From the NCBI GenBank assembly GCA_029856375.1, contig JAHQWX010000078.1:1-7388 (forward strand): a stretch of 7,388 nt of DNA. The letters are read 5' to 3'. The DNA comes from Promethearchaeia archaeon. GTDB lineage: Archaea > Asgardarchaeota > Lokiarchaeia > Sigyniarchaeales > SOKP01. The translations under genes and the position numbers were made by a program. Of the stretch, positions 1-6,572 are shown in pieces. Within the stretch, counting starts at the first letter, position 1; each line of letters opens with the position of its first letter. Below the pieces are notes generated by a model. That model searched no databases. It worked only from the letters and a program-made list of their open reading frames with translations, and was not told where the DNA came from.

Positions 1-20
1 AGGAATAATTGTAAAGATGT

Positions 21-1520
21 ATGAAGAAGAGGGTAATAGTTATAGGTAGTGGTGTAGGCGGATTAAGCAGTGCGGCACTACTTGCGCAAGCAGGTTTCGA
101 TGTTACTGTCTTGGAAAAAAACGATTATATTGGCGGTGCGTGTAGTTCCTATGTCAAGGAAGGGTTTACTTTCGATAGAGCTGTACATCTTTTAACTGCT
201 GGATTAGATGGTCCTTTCGGAGAAGTTTTACGTAGATTAAATTTGAATAATATCCAATTTATTACAAATTTAAACGAAAGAACTGCCCTGAAAATATATA
301 AGACATCATCTTATATGCCCTTTAATTTTAATGTACATAACATTCAAGCAACATTAGACCTTATGAAGAGAATGGCAAAATCCAATGGAACTGGTGAAAA
401 AAGTGGTGATTCTGAGAAAAAAAAAGAAGATGCACCAAATCTTGGCTTTACAATGAAAGATTTTAAGGAACTCGGTAGAATCATGGTAAAAATGATGACT
501 ATAAGAAAAAAACAATTAAACCAGCTTGCTGAGGACAAGGTCACATTAAGTAATTGGTTAAGTCAGTATAGCACCAACGCCAATATTTACGGAATTTTTG
601 CTCTAATAAGTGCGGGCTTTTACGCAATATCTCCAAAAAACGCAAGCGCAGCTGAAATATTATGGGGATTTAAGCATGATATAACATCGAAGCTAGGAAT
701 CCAATATCCAATCGGCGCGTTATCTGCAATACCGAATGGATTCGCTGAAGGCCTCGAAAAATTTGGGGGAAATATCAGAAAGAATGCTAATGTCTCTAAA
801 ATTATCGTGGAAGATCAAAAAATAAAAGGAGTTGTTGCTAATGACGAAGAAATAAGTGCTGATTTAGTGGTTAGCAATCTTGATATTAAACAAACAGTTT
901 TAAGTTTAGTAGGGCGCTCATATTTTGAAAAGGATTATAGAGAACGCATCAAAAGTTTAAAACCTTCTCTTTCTGCAATGACATTTAAAATCGGTTTTAA
1001 GGAACCAATTATTAAAGATTGGGCACTTGTACTCCCCTATCATTTAACCCTACACGATTGGGAGCACGCTAACCAACCTGGAGACCCTAAATCAAATGGA
1101 TTTTTTTGTCCTGTGCTTTCAAATATCGATCCTAATCTTGCTCCAAAGGGTAAACAGAGCGTTATATTTGGTACAATCGTACCATCTAAGGTTAATAATT
1201 GGCAAAGGTGGATTGATATTTATTACGAAGATTTGTGTACATTTTTTCCAGAAATTGAAGAGAAAAAAGAAGTGATGGATATATCCCTTCCAAAAGAAAT
1301 TGTTGCCATGACGGGGAAACCTTCTGGTCCAGTGGAAGGATTAGCATTGACTCCTGACCAGTCCGGTAAGCATAGGCCGTCATCAATTCTTCCTATAGAA
1401 GGATTATTTGCTTGCGGTGATACCGCTGGAACCGATTTACACGGAATAGGAACTCAACTTGCGGCAACTAGTGGGATAACATTGGCAGATCATATTATTG
1501 CAAATATAAAACCAGAATAA
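21..1520 (+). CDS. CrtI/phytoene desaturase-like FAD-dependent oxidoreductase
   Basis: Predicted flavoprotein of the phytoene desaturase/carotene isomerase (CrtI-like) amine-oxidase superfamily, 499 residues, a normal length for the family. The N-terminal Rossmann FAD site is clear: GSGVGG (residues 9-14), then a ribose-binding acidic residue E32 in VLEKNDYIGG. Residues 229-261 (YPIGALSAIPNGFAEGLEKF onward) match the family's second conserved block. The C-terminal FAD-contacting segment is GLFACGDTAGTDLHGIGTQL (461-480). A charged, low-complexity stretch (about 119-140) looks like a flexible insertion. ATG at 21 is the first possible start because an in-frame TAA lies at 12-14; an ATG at 17 is out of frame and soon stops. 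No strong Shine-Dalgarno is visible. The substrate cannot be read from sequence: family members act on carotenoids, archaeal isoprenoid lipids, retinoids or other polyprenyl compounds, and no other isoprenoid gene is adjacent. The family call is firm and the substrate unknown. Confidence 0.9.
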   Translation: MKKRVIVIGSGVGGLSSAALLAQAGFDVTVLEKNDYIGGACSSYVKEGFTFDRAVHLLTAGLDGPFGEVLRRLNLNNIQFITNLNERTALKIYKTSSYMPFNFNVHNIQATLDLMKRMAKSNGTGEKSGDSEKKKEDAPNLGFTMKDFKELGRIMVKMMTIRKKQLNQLAEDKVTLSNWLSQYSTNANIYGIFALISAGFYAISPKNASAAEILWGFKHDITSKLGIQYPIGALSAIPNGFAEGLEKFGGNIRKNANVSKIIVEDQKIKGVVANDEEISADLVVSNLDIKQTVLSLVGRSYFEKDYRERIKSLKPSLSAMTFKIGFKEPIIKDWALVLPYHLTLHDWEHANQPGDPKSNGFFCPVLSNIDPNLAPKGKQSVIFGTIVPSKVNNWQRWIDIYYEDLCTFFPEIEEKKEVMDISLPKEIVAMTGKPSGPVEGLALTPDQSGKHRPSSILPIEGLFACGDTAGTDLHGIGTQLAATSGITLADHIIANIKPE

Positions 1521-1552
1521 GAAAATTCTTTAAAGAATCATTTTCTCTTTTT
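1521..1552. terminator. Possible bidirectional terminator between convergent genes
   Basis: The 9-base gap between the two convergent stop codons and the end of the GTPase gene contain a perfect 14-base palindrome, ATTCTTTAAAGAAT (1525-1538). It spans the GTPase stop codon (1530-1532). On the plus strand it is followed by a T-rich run (TTTTCTCTTTTT, 1541-1552), and on the minus strand by another T-rich stretch inside the end of the oxidoreductase gene. Archaeal termination depends mainly on T-tracts, so the hairpin itself may be incidental. The role is inferred from position. Confidence 0.35.
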
Positions 1553-2072
1553 GCTTCTTACTTTCATCTAATAGGATCTCAGACATGACTTGAAACGCTC
1601 GCTCAACATTCTGACCGGTCTTTGAACTTAATTCGACGAAGGAAGCCATATTATAACGACGCGCAGCATTTATTCCTTGGTCTCTTGGCACCGTTCTATA
1701 CTCTTTTAAGTCAAGTTTTGACCCTACAAGCATAATTGGTATATTACCCGAAGCCTCTCGAACAATATAAGACCAATCTGGAAGATGAGATAAAGAGGCT
1801 GGATTGGTAATATCGTAAAGAAAGAACGCTCCGTTTGCACCTTTACAATATTGTGGTAATAAAAATCTAAAGCGTTCCTCCCCCCCAAAATCCCAGATTT
1901 GAAGTTTTATCCGATGTCCTTTATAATTTATCGTTTTTGAATAGAAATCAACCCCAATTGTCAGTCTTAAATCCTCTACAAAATTTCCTGAAACATACCT
2001 AATAGTAAGGGAGGTCTTACCGACAGATGCATCACCTAACATCAAAACCTTAAAGGTATACGAGTAATCCAT
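1530..2072 (-). CDS. Rab/Ras-like small GTPase, Asgard type
   Basis: Stand-alone small GTPase of 180 residues, the size of a Ras/Rab G domain. The boxes are in order: P-loop GDASVGKTS (13-21), switch I with T38 in TIGVDF as in Rab proteins, G3 WDFGGEERF (60-68), G4 as GSKLD (117-121), and G5 as SSK (149-151). Three points differ from canonical Rab/Ras: the catalytic switch II Gln is Glu (E65), DTAGQ reads DFGGE, and the G4 Asn of NKxD is Ser. The C-terminus (KKQKEKMIL) has no cysteine, so no CAAX or Rab-type prenylation is expected; the basic end could touch membranes or a partner. Upstream of the ATG at 2072 an in-frame TAA comes with no other start between, so the start is fixed. There is no clear Shine-Dalgarno, suggesting a short or absent leader. 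Its pathway is unknown. Such expanded GTPase families are a hallmark of Asgard archaea, which supports the lineage call. Confidence 0.93.
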   Translation of the reverse strand: MDYSYTFKVLMLGDASVGKTSLTIRYVSGNFVEDLRLTIGVDFYSKTINYKGHRIKLQIWDFGGEERFRFLLPQYCKGANGAFFLYDITNPASLSHLPDWSYIVREASGNIPIMLVGSKLDLKEYRTVPRDQGINAARRYNMASFVELSSKTGQNVERAFQVMSEILLDESKKQKEKMIL

Positions 2073-2112
2073 AAATCTTACATCATTTGGGGTTTATTTG
2101 AGAGATCTACCA

Positions 2113-2120
2113 CTATATAG
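2113..2120 (-). promoter_or_regulatory. Candidate TATA box for the small GTPase gene
   Basis: CTATATAG read on the minus strand, centred about 43 bases before the GTPase ATG. With the usual archaeal spacing of about 25 bases it would start transcription near 2090 and leave a short leader. It lies in the 186-base gap (2073-2258) between the GTPase and the CPBP protease gene. I found no ORF, tRNA or strong repeat in that gap. In such AT-rich DNA a TATA-like string can arise by chance. Confidence 0.3.
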
Positions 2121-2258
2121 AAACTATTTGATCAAAATATATTCGTTATAAATAATTTATAATGCTGGTTCGATTAATAAAGCTTTTATTTTTTAAGTGC
2201 ATCTCTTGTCATTTTTTTCATTTTTAACAATTGTGATAACATGAGCAATTTAGAATAT

Positions 2259-2912
2259 TTAGTAGAATATAAGCAAAAAATTAAATGTCGCATGAGCCAC
2301 CACAACTGGAATGAGAGAATATTTAGAAATTTTAAAGATTATTGCTAAAATGAATCCAAAGAAGAAGTAATACCCAAAAAACGTTATTATTGTTTGGATT
2401 GGGACAATAAATGGTGGAACATGGTAAATAGCGAAGAAAGTTGATGATACTAATAACGCTAAAAGGTTGTGGGAATCTTGGTAAAACCGTTTTGCTATGA
2501 ATCCTCGAAAAAAGGCTTCTTCAGAAGGGGCAACAATTAGCATAAATAAAATCGTTATTATAAGCTGTTCGATAATATTAGGCTCTACTGGGCTAGTATT
2601 TATAGCGCCTTCTTCTGCCTGCTGCAAAAATTCAGTTCCAAAAATGTTCTCTGTGATAAAAGTTTTTAAAAAAAACAGAAGATAATCGGAAATTATCAAA
2701 AATCCAAATCCAATACACACTCCCGATAAGAATTTAATTGTTTGCATTAAAGGAGGGCTTTGGCTTTTAGTAAATCCCATAGCTAATAATTCCTCCTTTA
2801 AAGTTGAATTATCGGGAAATTTAGTAATATAGGCCGGTATAAATACGAATAATAATTCTAAAAAAATCAGGAGAATCAATAGTAATGGTTCTTGACCGAG
2901 ATTTATTGACAT
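2259..2912 (-). CDS. CPBP-family intramembrane metalloprotease (Rce1/Abi type)
   Basis: Multi-pass membrane protein of 217 residues with the three signature motifs of the CPBP (CAAX prenyl endopeptidase and bacteriocin-processing) family. Motif 1 is EEAFFR (E131, E132, R136). Motif 2 is FAIYH (F160, H164). Motif 3 is HATFN (H207, N211). These residues form the catalytic centre of Rce1-type glutamate intramembrane proteases. Hydrophobic segments lie at about 8-30, 60-83, 115-129, 150-162, 168-195 and 199-216. The family includes the eukaryotic CAAX protease Rce1 and many prokaryotic members of unknown or bacteriocin-related function. The ATG at 2912 has no Shine-Dalgarno. The gene points the same way as the small GTPase 186 bases downstream, but that GTPase has no CAAX cysteine and is not an obvious substrate. 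The substrate is unknown; family assignment is strong. Confidence 0.9.
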   Translation of the reverse strand: MSINLGQEPLLLILLIFLELLFVFIPAYITKFPDNSTLKEELLAMGFTKSQSPPLMQTIKFLSGVCIGFGFLIISDYLLFFLKTFITENIFGTEFLQQAEEGAINTSPVEPNIIEQLIITILFMLIVAPSEEAFFRGFIAKRFYQDSHNLLALLVSSTFFAIYHVPPFIVPIQTIITFFGYYFFFGFILAIIFKISKYSLIPVVVAHATFNFLLIFY

Positions 2913-3014
2913 AAGAATTGAATTTTTTATTTTACTTATAAGAATTTATTTATATTTATTAAAAAAACCGCCGCTCTCTTTTTTTTTAAATTTAGTACTT
3001 TAATAATTTCTATA
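2913..3014. promoter_or_regulatory. Divergent promoter region between CPBP protease and nurA
   Basis: AT-rich 102-base spacer between two genes facing away from each other, so it should hold both promoters. For nurA, the string TTTTAAATTTA at about 2984-2994 ends some 20-25 bases before the ATG at 3015. That fits a TATA element for a leaderless transcript, and there is no Shine-Dalgarno before that ATG. For the protease, minus-strand TATA-like strings lie at about 2935-2942 (CTTATAAG) and 2946-2957 (ATATAAATAA-like), 25-40 bases before its ATG. The exact elements are guesses; a promoter-bearing gap is the firmer part. Confidence 0.5.
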
Positions 3015-4274
3015 ATGACTTCTTTTAGTATAACCGGTAAAACTGGTTTAGATTCTACCAAAATCCCCGAAAATTCGATTGGAGCTACGAAAGAGAAGTG
3101 TCTTACGGAAGATTTAGCAAAAATTGCGGAGGAATTCTCCAATATCGAGAAATTCAAGCATAAAATCGTTCAAATAATTCGAAAAGAGGCGTCTCTAGTT
3201 GATTTTTTAGATTACATAAAATATTTTGGGATTCGAATAAAAGAAGCGGGGTTAGTTAATTCGGTTATCCCAACAAATATTCGAGGTTTAAAAATTGCAG
3301 CTGTTGATGGGAGTTTAGTTACTAAGAAATTTCAAGGCATAGATCTAATTTTCTTAAAAGCTATTGTTGTAAAATATTTTTTTAAAGAGCAATATTCTGC
3401 GGAAATTAGCTACTACCCCGATTTAAGCGGTTATAATAACTACTCGATTCAATCAAATTATTTAAATATCAACGAGGAAGGTATAGATTTAACAGCTTCT
3501 CTGGAGCAAAAATTTATGGAAATAAACCAGCTTAACAAAATGTTGAAAGAAGATGATTCATTTTACGATTTAATCGTACTTGACGGCTCAATCCTAGTAA
3601 CACCTATCAATTTACTATTTTCAAAAAATTATAAAATCAACCAACGATACAATAGAGTACTAAAGGAATATAGATCTCTTTACGAAACTTGTGAGAATAG
3701 AGGAATTACCTTAGTTGGGTCAATAAAAGATACACGCACCGCTGCTTTAGCAAATTCATTCATTGAAATTATTCCAATGTTGATAAATAATAAAAATTTA
3801 TTTAAAGAGCTTTTAAACTATGATTACAGAGAAATTATGGCATATTTTTCAGATTTTGACTTATTTTCTCGCTTATTGAAAGTAGGGGAAAGAACATGTA
3901 CTTTCAGATGTAATATAGAGATCGATAAGGTGAGGGACACTTCTAAAAAAATTCCTCAATATTTTCCAGAATCGTTTTATAGTTTTTATTTGAAATCAGT
4001 ACGGTTTGATAATCCTTTAAGAATAGAATTTTATATTGGCAACAATCACAGTTTGAAGGAAATAAGTAAAAAAGCGGATCTAATTGCATCAATAATTTAT
4101 CCCCTCTCAAATTTAAACAATAAGTACGCACTACCAATACCACAAATCGAAGCGCACAAAAGATCGGTGTTCCAACAACAAGAAATAAACTTTATATTCA
4201 ACTCTTTGAAAGCTTTATTAATTCGTAAGGGTATTTCTCTTTTTGATAAGAGAAGGAATCGTCGTCCGTTTTAA
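3015..4274 (+). CDS. nurA: NurA-family DNA end-resection nuclease
   Basis: Predicted NurA-domain nuclease, 419 residues. In archaea NurA works with the HerA hexameric translocase, and with Mre11-Rad50, to resect double-strand breaks and make 3' single strands for RadA. The hallmarks are present: IAAVDGS (residues 94-100) with metal-ligand candidate D98; a candidate acidic residue E169 in FMEINQL; a second aspartate motif LIVLDGS (186-192) with D190; and the C-terminal block IEAHKRSVFQQQEINFIF (378-395), with H381 in the position of the conserved C-terminal motif. About 45 residues precede the first domain helix, longer than in small crenarchaeal homologues. ATG 3015 is the first start; no alternative start codon lies in the preceding 30 bases in frame. 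HerA, Mre11 and Rad50 are not in the window, so this copy is unlinked from its usual partners. Its stop interlocks with that of the converging HemK gene in TTAA (4271-4274). Confidence 0.85.
   Translation: MTSFSITGKTGLDSTKIPENSIGATKEKCLTEDLAKIAEEFSNIEKFKHKIVQIIRKEASLVDFLDYIKYFGIRIKEAGLVNSVIPTNIRGLKIAAVDGSLVTKKFQGIDLIFLKAIVVKYFFKEQYSAEISYYPDLSGYNNYSIQSNYLNINEEGIDLTASLEQKFMEINQLNKMLKEDDSFYDLIVLDGSILVTPINLLFSKNYKINQRYNRVLKEYRSLYETCENRGITLVGSIKDTRTAALANSFIEIIPMLINNKNLFKELLNYDYREIMAYFSDFDLFSRLLKVGERTCTFRCNIEIDKVRDTSKKIPQYFPESFYSFYLKSVRFDNPLRIEFYIGNNHSLKEISKKADLIASIIYPLSNLNNKYALPIPQIEAHKRSVFQQQEINFIFNSLKALLIRKGISLFDKRRNRRPF
4235..4254 (-). terminator. Inverted repeat just past the HemK stop, possible 3' hairpin
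   Basis: A perfect 7-base inverted repeat, TTCTCTT (4235-4241) and AAGAGAA (4248-4254), with a 6-base loop. It starts 17 bases downstream of the HemK-family stop codon and sits inside the end of nurA, where it encodes residues near ISLFDKRRN. It could act as a 3' end or stability hairpin for the minus-strand operon. No good T-tract follows on the minus strand, so a true terminator is doubtful. Confidence 0.25.
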
Positions 4275-4984
4275 AGGTAACTTTTTGAAATTCTATGTAA
4301 AATTATATCCTCGAAAAAAATATGAACTTTTTTTATAATCTTTATTTGAAATCCGCGTGCTTCTATTTTCGAATAGAGTAATTCGAGAGGAGAGTTGCTC
4401 GAAAATGTAAAGTAAATAAATACAGATCCGGATTCGCGTATAAAATCTTTTAATTGGTTTAAGAACTTTTCAAAGGTTTCTATTCCCTTTTTACCCCCTT
4501 CCCAACTATAATCAATTTTCTTTTTGTTTTTCTCTTTTATATATGGTTCATAAGGTAAATATGGGGGATTAAAAAGAATGATTTCGAATTTATTTCTTAG
4601 CAAAGGAGAAAACTCATCGAATAAATTTGATTGAATAAATTCGATATCGTTTTGTAAATTATTTTTTATCGCGTTTTGTCTCGCGATTTCAATTGCTTCA
4701 CTCAAAACATCTGAAGCGTAAATCTTTGCATTAGGGAAGTGAATCGGTTTAATAAATTTTGCAAAAAATATAGCCAAAATCCCTGATCCTGTACCCAGAT
4801 CCAGTATATTATGTATTTGGCTCGTATTTATACCATCGAAGGTATTAGTATTAATAAATTGCTTAAAATAGTCAATAAATAAAATAGTGTCGTCTGAAGG
4901 GCTATATGCATTTTCATTGTAATTTAAATCGATTTCTCTGAAAATATCATCTAACGAGATTAAATTCTTGGATTTTTCTTTAAT
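4271..4984 (-). CDS. HemK/PrmC-family protein N5-glutamine methyltransferase, non-standard start
   Basis: Class I SAM-dependent methyltransferase of the HemK/Mtq2 type, which in archaea and eukaryotes methylates the Gln of the GGQ motif in the release factor, usually with Trm112. Counting from ATT at 4982-4984 it has 237 residues. Motifs: N-terminal YSPSDDT (27-33), equivalent to the family YxPxEDS block; SAM motif I DLGTGSG (62-68); acidic motif II ASDV (about 90-93); and the diagnostic catalytic NPPY (139-142). The frame is open back to a TGA at 4991-4993, yet has no ATG, GTG or TTG before the TTG at 4775-4777, which lies just after motif I and cannot be the true start. ATT at 4982-4984 overlaps the ksgA TAA by one base and gives a sensible length, but this start is inferred. 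Only a weak GAGAG precedes it. It is the last gene of the operon. Family call is strong; start uncertain. Confidence 0.85.
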   Translation of the reverse strand: MKEKSKNLISLDDIFREIDLNYNENAYSPSDDTILFIDYFKQFINTNTFDGINTSQIHNILDLGTGSGILAIFFAKFIKPIHFPNAKIYASDVLSEAIEIARQNAIKNNLQNDIEFIQSNLFDEFSPLLRNKFEIILFNPPYLPYEPYIKEKNKKKIDYSWEGGKKGIETFEKFLNQLKDFIRESGSVFIYFTFSSNSPLELLYSKIEARGFQIKIIKKVHIFFEDIILHRISKSYL

Positions 4985-5858
4985 TTTCTCTCAACAAACC
5001 TTGTGATTCTATTTCTTTTGCAATCATAAAAAAATCGTTTAAATCAAAAGCTCTAATTTTCTTAGACTTTTGGCTCGATTTTAAAAGCCCTAATGTATCA
5101 GCTTTACTTACCTCGAACTTTTTTAAATAGAGGTAAAGAGCATTGACGCTATCTTTGTTTTTATATGGAAAAATCCCTCTCAATAAATTCAAAAACAGTT
5201 TTATGTTCTCTTCCAAGTCAAAAAATTCGTCAATCTTACCGTGAGGAATTAACTTGATCATTGTTAACTCAATCTTTGGAATAGGATAAAAACATTTCCT
5301 TTGGATTTTTTGAATAATTGTTGGTTTTGCAAAAGTTTTTACCGAAACTGATAATCTAGAAAACGCTTCAGTATTTGGCTGAGCCATAATTCTATCGGCA
5401 AGAGCCTTTTCAATGATCATATAAATCTCTGGTGCATTGCTCTTAAATAATAATTTTGAGAGTAAAGGGCCCGTTATTGTGTAAGGAATGTTCGATACAA
5501 CTTTATTATGGGATGGGATTTCTATTTTTAAAACATCTCCAAGTATAAGATTTAAATTCTCATTTTTAGAAGTCTCATCTTTTAAGAAGCGATAAAGTCT
5601 TTTATCGAGTTCAATAGCGTGAACTTTTTTCGTGTTTTTAACTAGTAAAGATGTTAAACATCCCAGACCGGGACCAACTTCTAAAATTTCATCTGTTTCT
5701 TTTGATAGATTTGCTACTGATATTAATTTTGCTGCAATATTTTTATCTACAAGAAAATTCTGTCCTAATTTTTTATTAGGTTTGATTTTTAGGGAATGCA
5801 ATAGCTGTTGAGCCTTGAATGGATCTAGCTGCGAATCAAAAAAGTGGTGATTTGACAT
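4980..5858 (-). CDS. ksgA: KsgA/Dim1 16S rRNA dimethyladenosine transferase
   Basis: Ribosomal RNA adenine N6,N6-dimethyltransferase (RsmA/KsgA/Dim1), which dimethylates the two adjacent adenines in the loop near the 3' end of 16S rRNA during late small-subunit assembly. It has 292 residues, close to the usual 270-290. Visible motifs: KKLGQNFL (29-36) at the N-terminal substrate region; SAM motif I EVGPGLGCLT (60-69); acidic E83 in AIELD; GDVL (107-110); the catalytic NIPYTITGPLL (123-133), equivalent to NLPYxIS; and FYPIPKIE (190-197), matching the family FxPxPKV block. The small C-terminal helical domain is present. The ATG at 5856-5858 lies 15 bases after the DUF655 stop, with only a weak AGAAG before it. 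The TAA at 4980-4982 is followed immediately, in another frame, by the HemK-family gene, so the two are translationally linked or even joined (see findings). Confidence 0.96.
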   Translation of the reverse strand: MSNHHFFDSQLDPFKAQQLLHSLKIKPNKKLGQNFLVDKNIAAKLISVANLSKETDEILEVGPGLGCLTSLLVKNTKKVHAIELDKRLYRFLKDETSKNENLNLILGDVLKIEIPSHNKVVSNIPYTITGPLLSKLLFKSNAPEIYMIIEKALADRIMAQPNTEAFSRLSVSVKTFAKPTIIQKIQRKCFYPIPKIELTMIKLIPHGKIDEFFDLEENIKLFLNLLRGIFPYKNKDSVNALYLYLKKFEVSKADTLGLLKSSQKSKKIRAFDLNDFFMIAKEIESQGLLREN

Positions 5859-5873
5859 AGACTTCTAAAATCG

Positions 5874-6572
5874 CTAATAATTGTCGCGTCTCATATAAGT
5901 TGGGCGTTTATCGTACCTTGAAGACGGTCTCCTAGAGTCAGCCCTAAACTGTTCGTATTTCTGAGTTTTAGAAAAAAGGTAGTATTTTACATCTCTATTT
6001 AGTTCTTTGACGATTAATTTTACTAATAAATGGATAGGGTCAGAAATACTGGTTCTACTCTGTAAATCTGCAAAAGACTCGAACTTCTTTTTATTTCTTG
6101 CTTCAATAATCTCCCACATAATTGTCTTTCCAATGCCTGGGATCAATTGAAGTTGATGCAATCTAGGGGTTATTGAAGTCGAATTATTAAAGAAATACAG
6201 AAATTCTTCTTTTTGTTCATTTATCCTATTCTCTAAGACGGACTCAAGTAACGCTTTTGATGTAGGAGTTAGATCATTATGATCAATTTTTTTAACAACC
6301 CTTCCAAGTTTATTTGATTCTTTTAAGTCTCCGTAGATTCCAGCATCTTGAACTTTAATATCCGAATTTCTTATCATTTCAACTTCGTATAGAACAAAAT
6401 CTTCAAGACTAATCAACTGAACAATGGGTTTCTGTTTATGAATTGGAATATCTTCACTTAAATGACCGTGAGGCAAAACATCAAGTATCTGAACTAGCCT
6501 ATCTTTCTTAATAAATTGACTTTTCTCTTTTCCTCGAGATCTTTTTCCCTTTCCCTTTCTTGGATATTCCAA
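5874..6572 (-). CDS. DUF655 family archaeal nucleic-acid-binding protein
   Basis: Archaeal DUF655 protein, 232 residues, found almost always between rpoF and ksgA; its biochemical role is not established. The N-terminal half (about 25-95) is the OB-like part typical of the family: VLPHGH (32-37), then a region ending LGRVVKKIDHNDLT. The C-terminal half carries FFNNSTSITPRLHQLQLIPG (127-146), running into a helix-hairpin-helix with LIPGIGKTIMWEIIEARN (143-160), which suggests nucleic-acid binding. Both ends are extended and strongly basic (PRKGKGKRSRGKEK at 4-17 and an Arg-rich tail from about 210), consistent with RNA or DNA contact. The start is TTG at 6570-6572: an in-frame TAA lies 18 bases upstream and the only other codon of interest between is ATT. 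GGGGT and AAAGGG just upstream may act as the ribosome-binding site. It lies 15 bases before ksgA, so the two are probably cotranscribed, hinting at a link to ribosome maturation. Confidence 0.9.
   Translation of the reverse strand: MEYPRKGKGKRSRGKEKSQFIKKDRLVQILDVLPHGHLSEDIPIHKQKPIVQLISLEDFVLYEVEMIRNSDIKVQDAGIYGDLKESNKLGRVVKKIDHNDLTPTSKALLESVLENRINEQKEEFLYFFNNSTSITPRLHQLQLIPGIGKTIMWEIIEARNKKKFESFADLQSRTSISDPIHLLVKLIVKELNRDVKYYLFSKTQKYEQFRADSRRPSSRYDKRPTYMRRDNY

Noticed and set aside
1530..1541. GTPase C-terminus KMIL as a CAAX-like prenylation signal
   Set aside because: There is no cysteine at the -4 position or anywhere near the end; the only cysteine is internal (residue 76).
2161..2185. 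tRNA T-arm-like string GGTTCGATT in the GTPase upstream gap
   Set aside because: The flanking bases do not form the 5-base T stem (GCTGG against AATAA), and no anticodon arm, acceptor stem or D arm lies around it.
2147..2260. Runs of T and the AAAGCTTT palindrome as a terminator for the CPBP gene
   Set aside because: The T-runs are on the plus strand, so the minus-strand transcript would carry A-runs, not the U-tract needed for termination.
2936..3157. Minus-strand open frame of 73 codons over the nurA start
   Set aside because: It overlaps the nurA coding start and its promoter gap and resembles no known protein; NurA is supported by motifs further on.
4271..4777. A 168-residue HemK-like protein starting at TTG 4775-4777 (MAIFFAKF...)
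   Set aside because: The frame continues upstream through SAM motif I DLGTGSG and the conserved YSPSDDT block, so this start would give an enzyme without its cofactor site.
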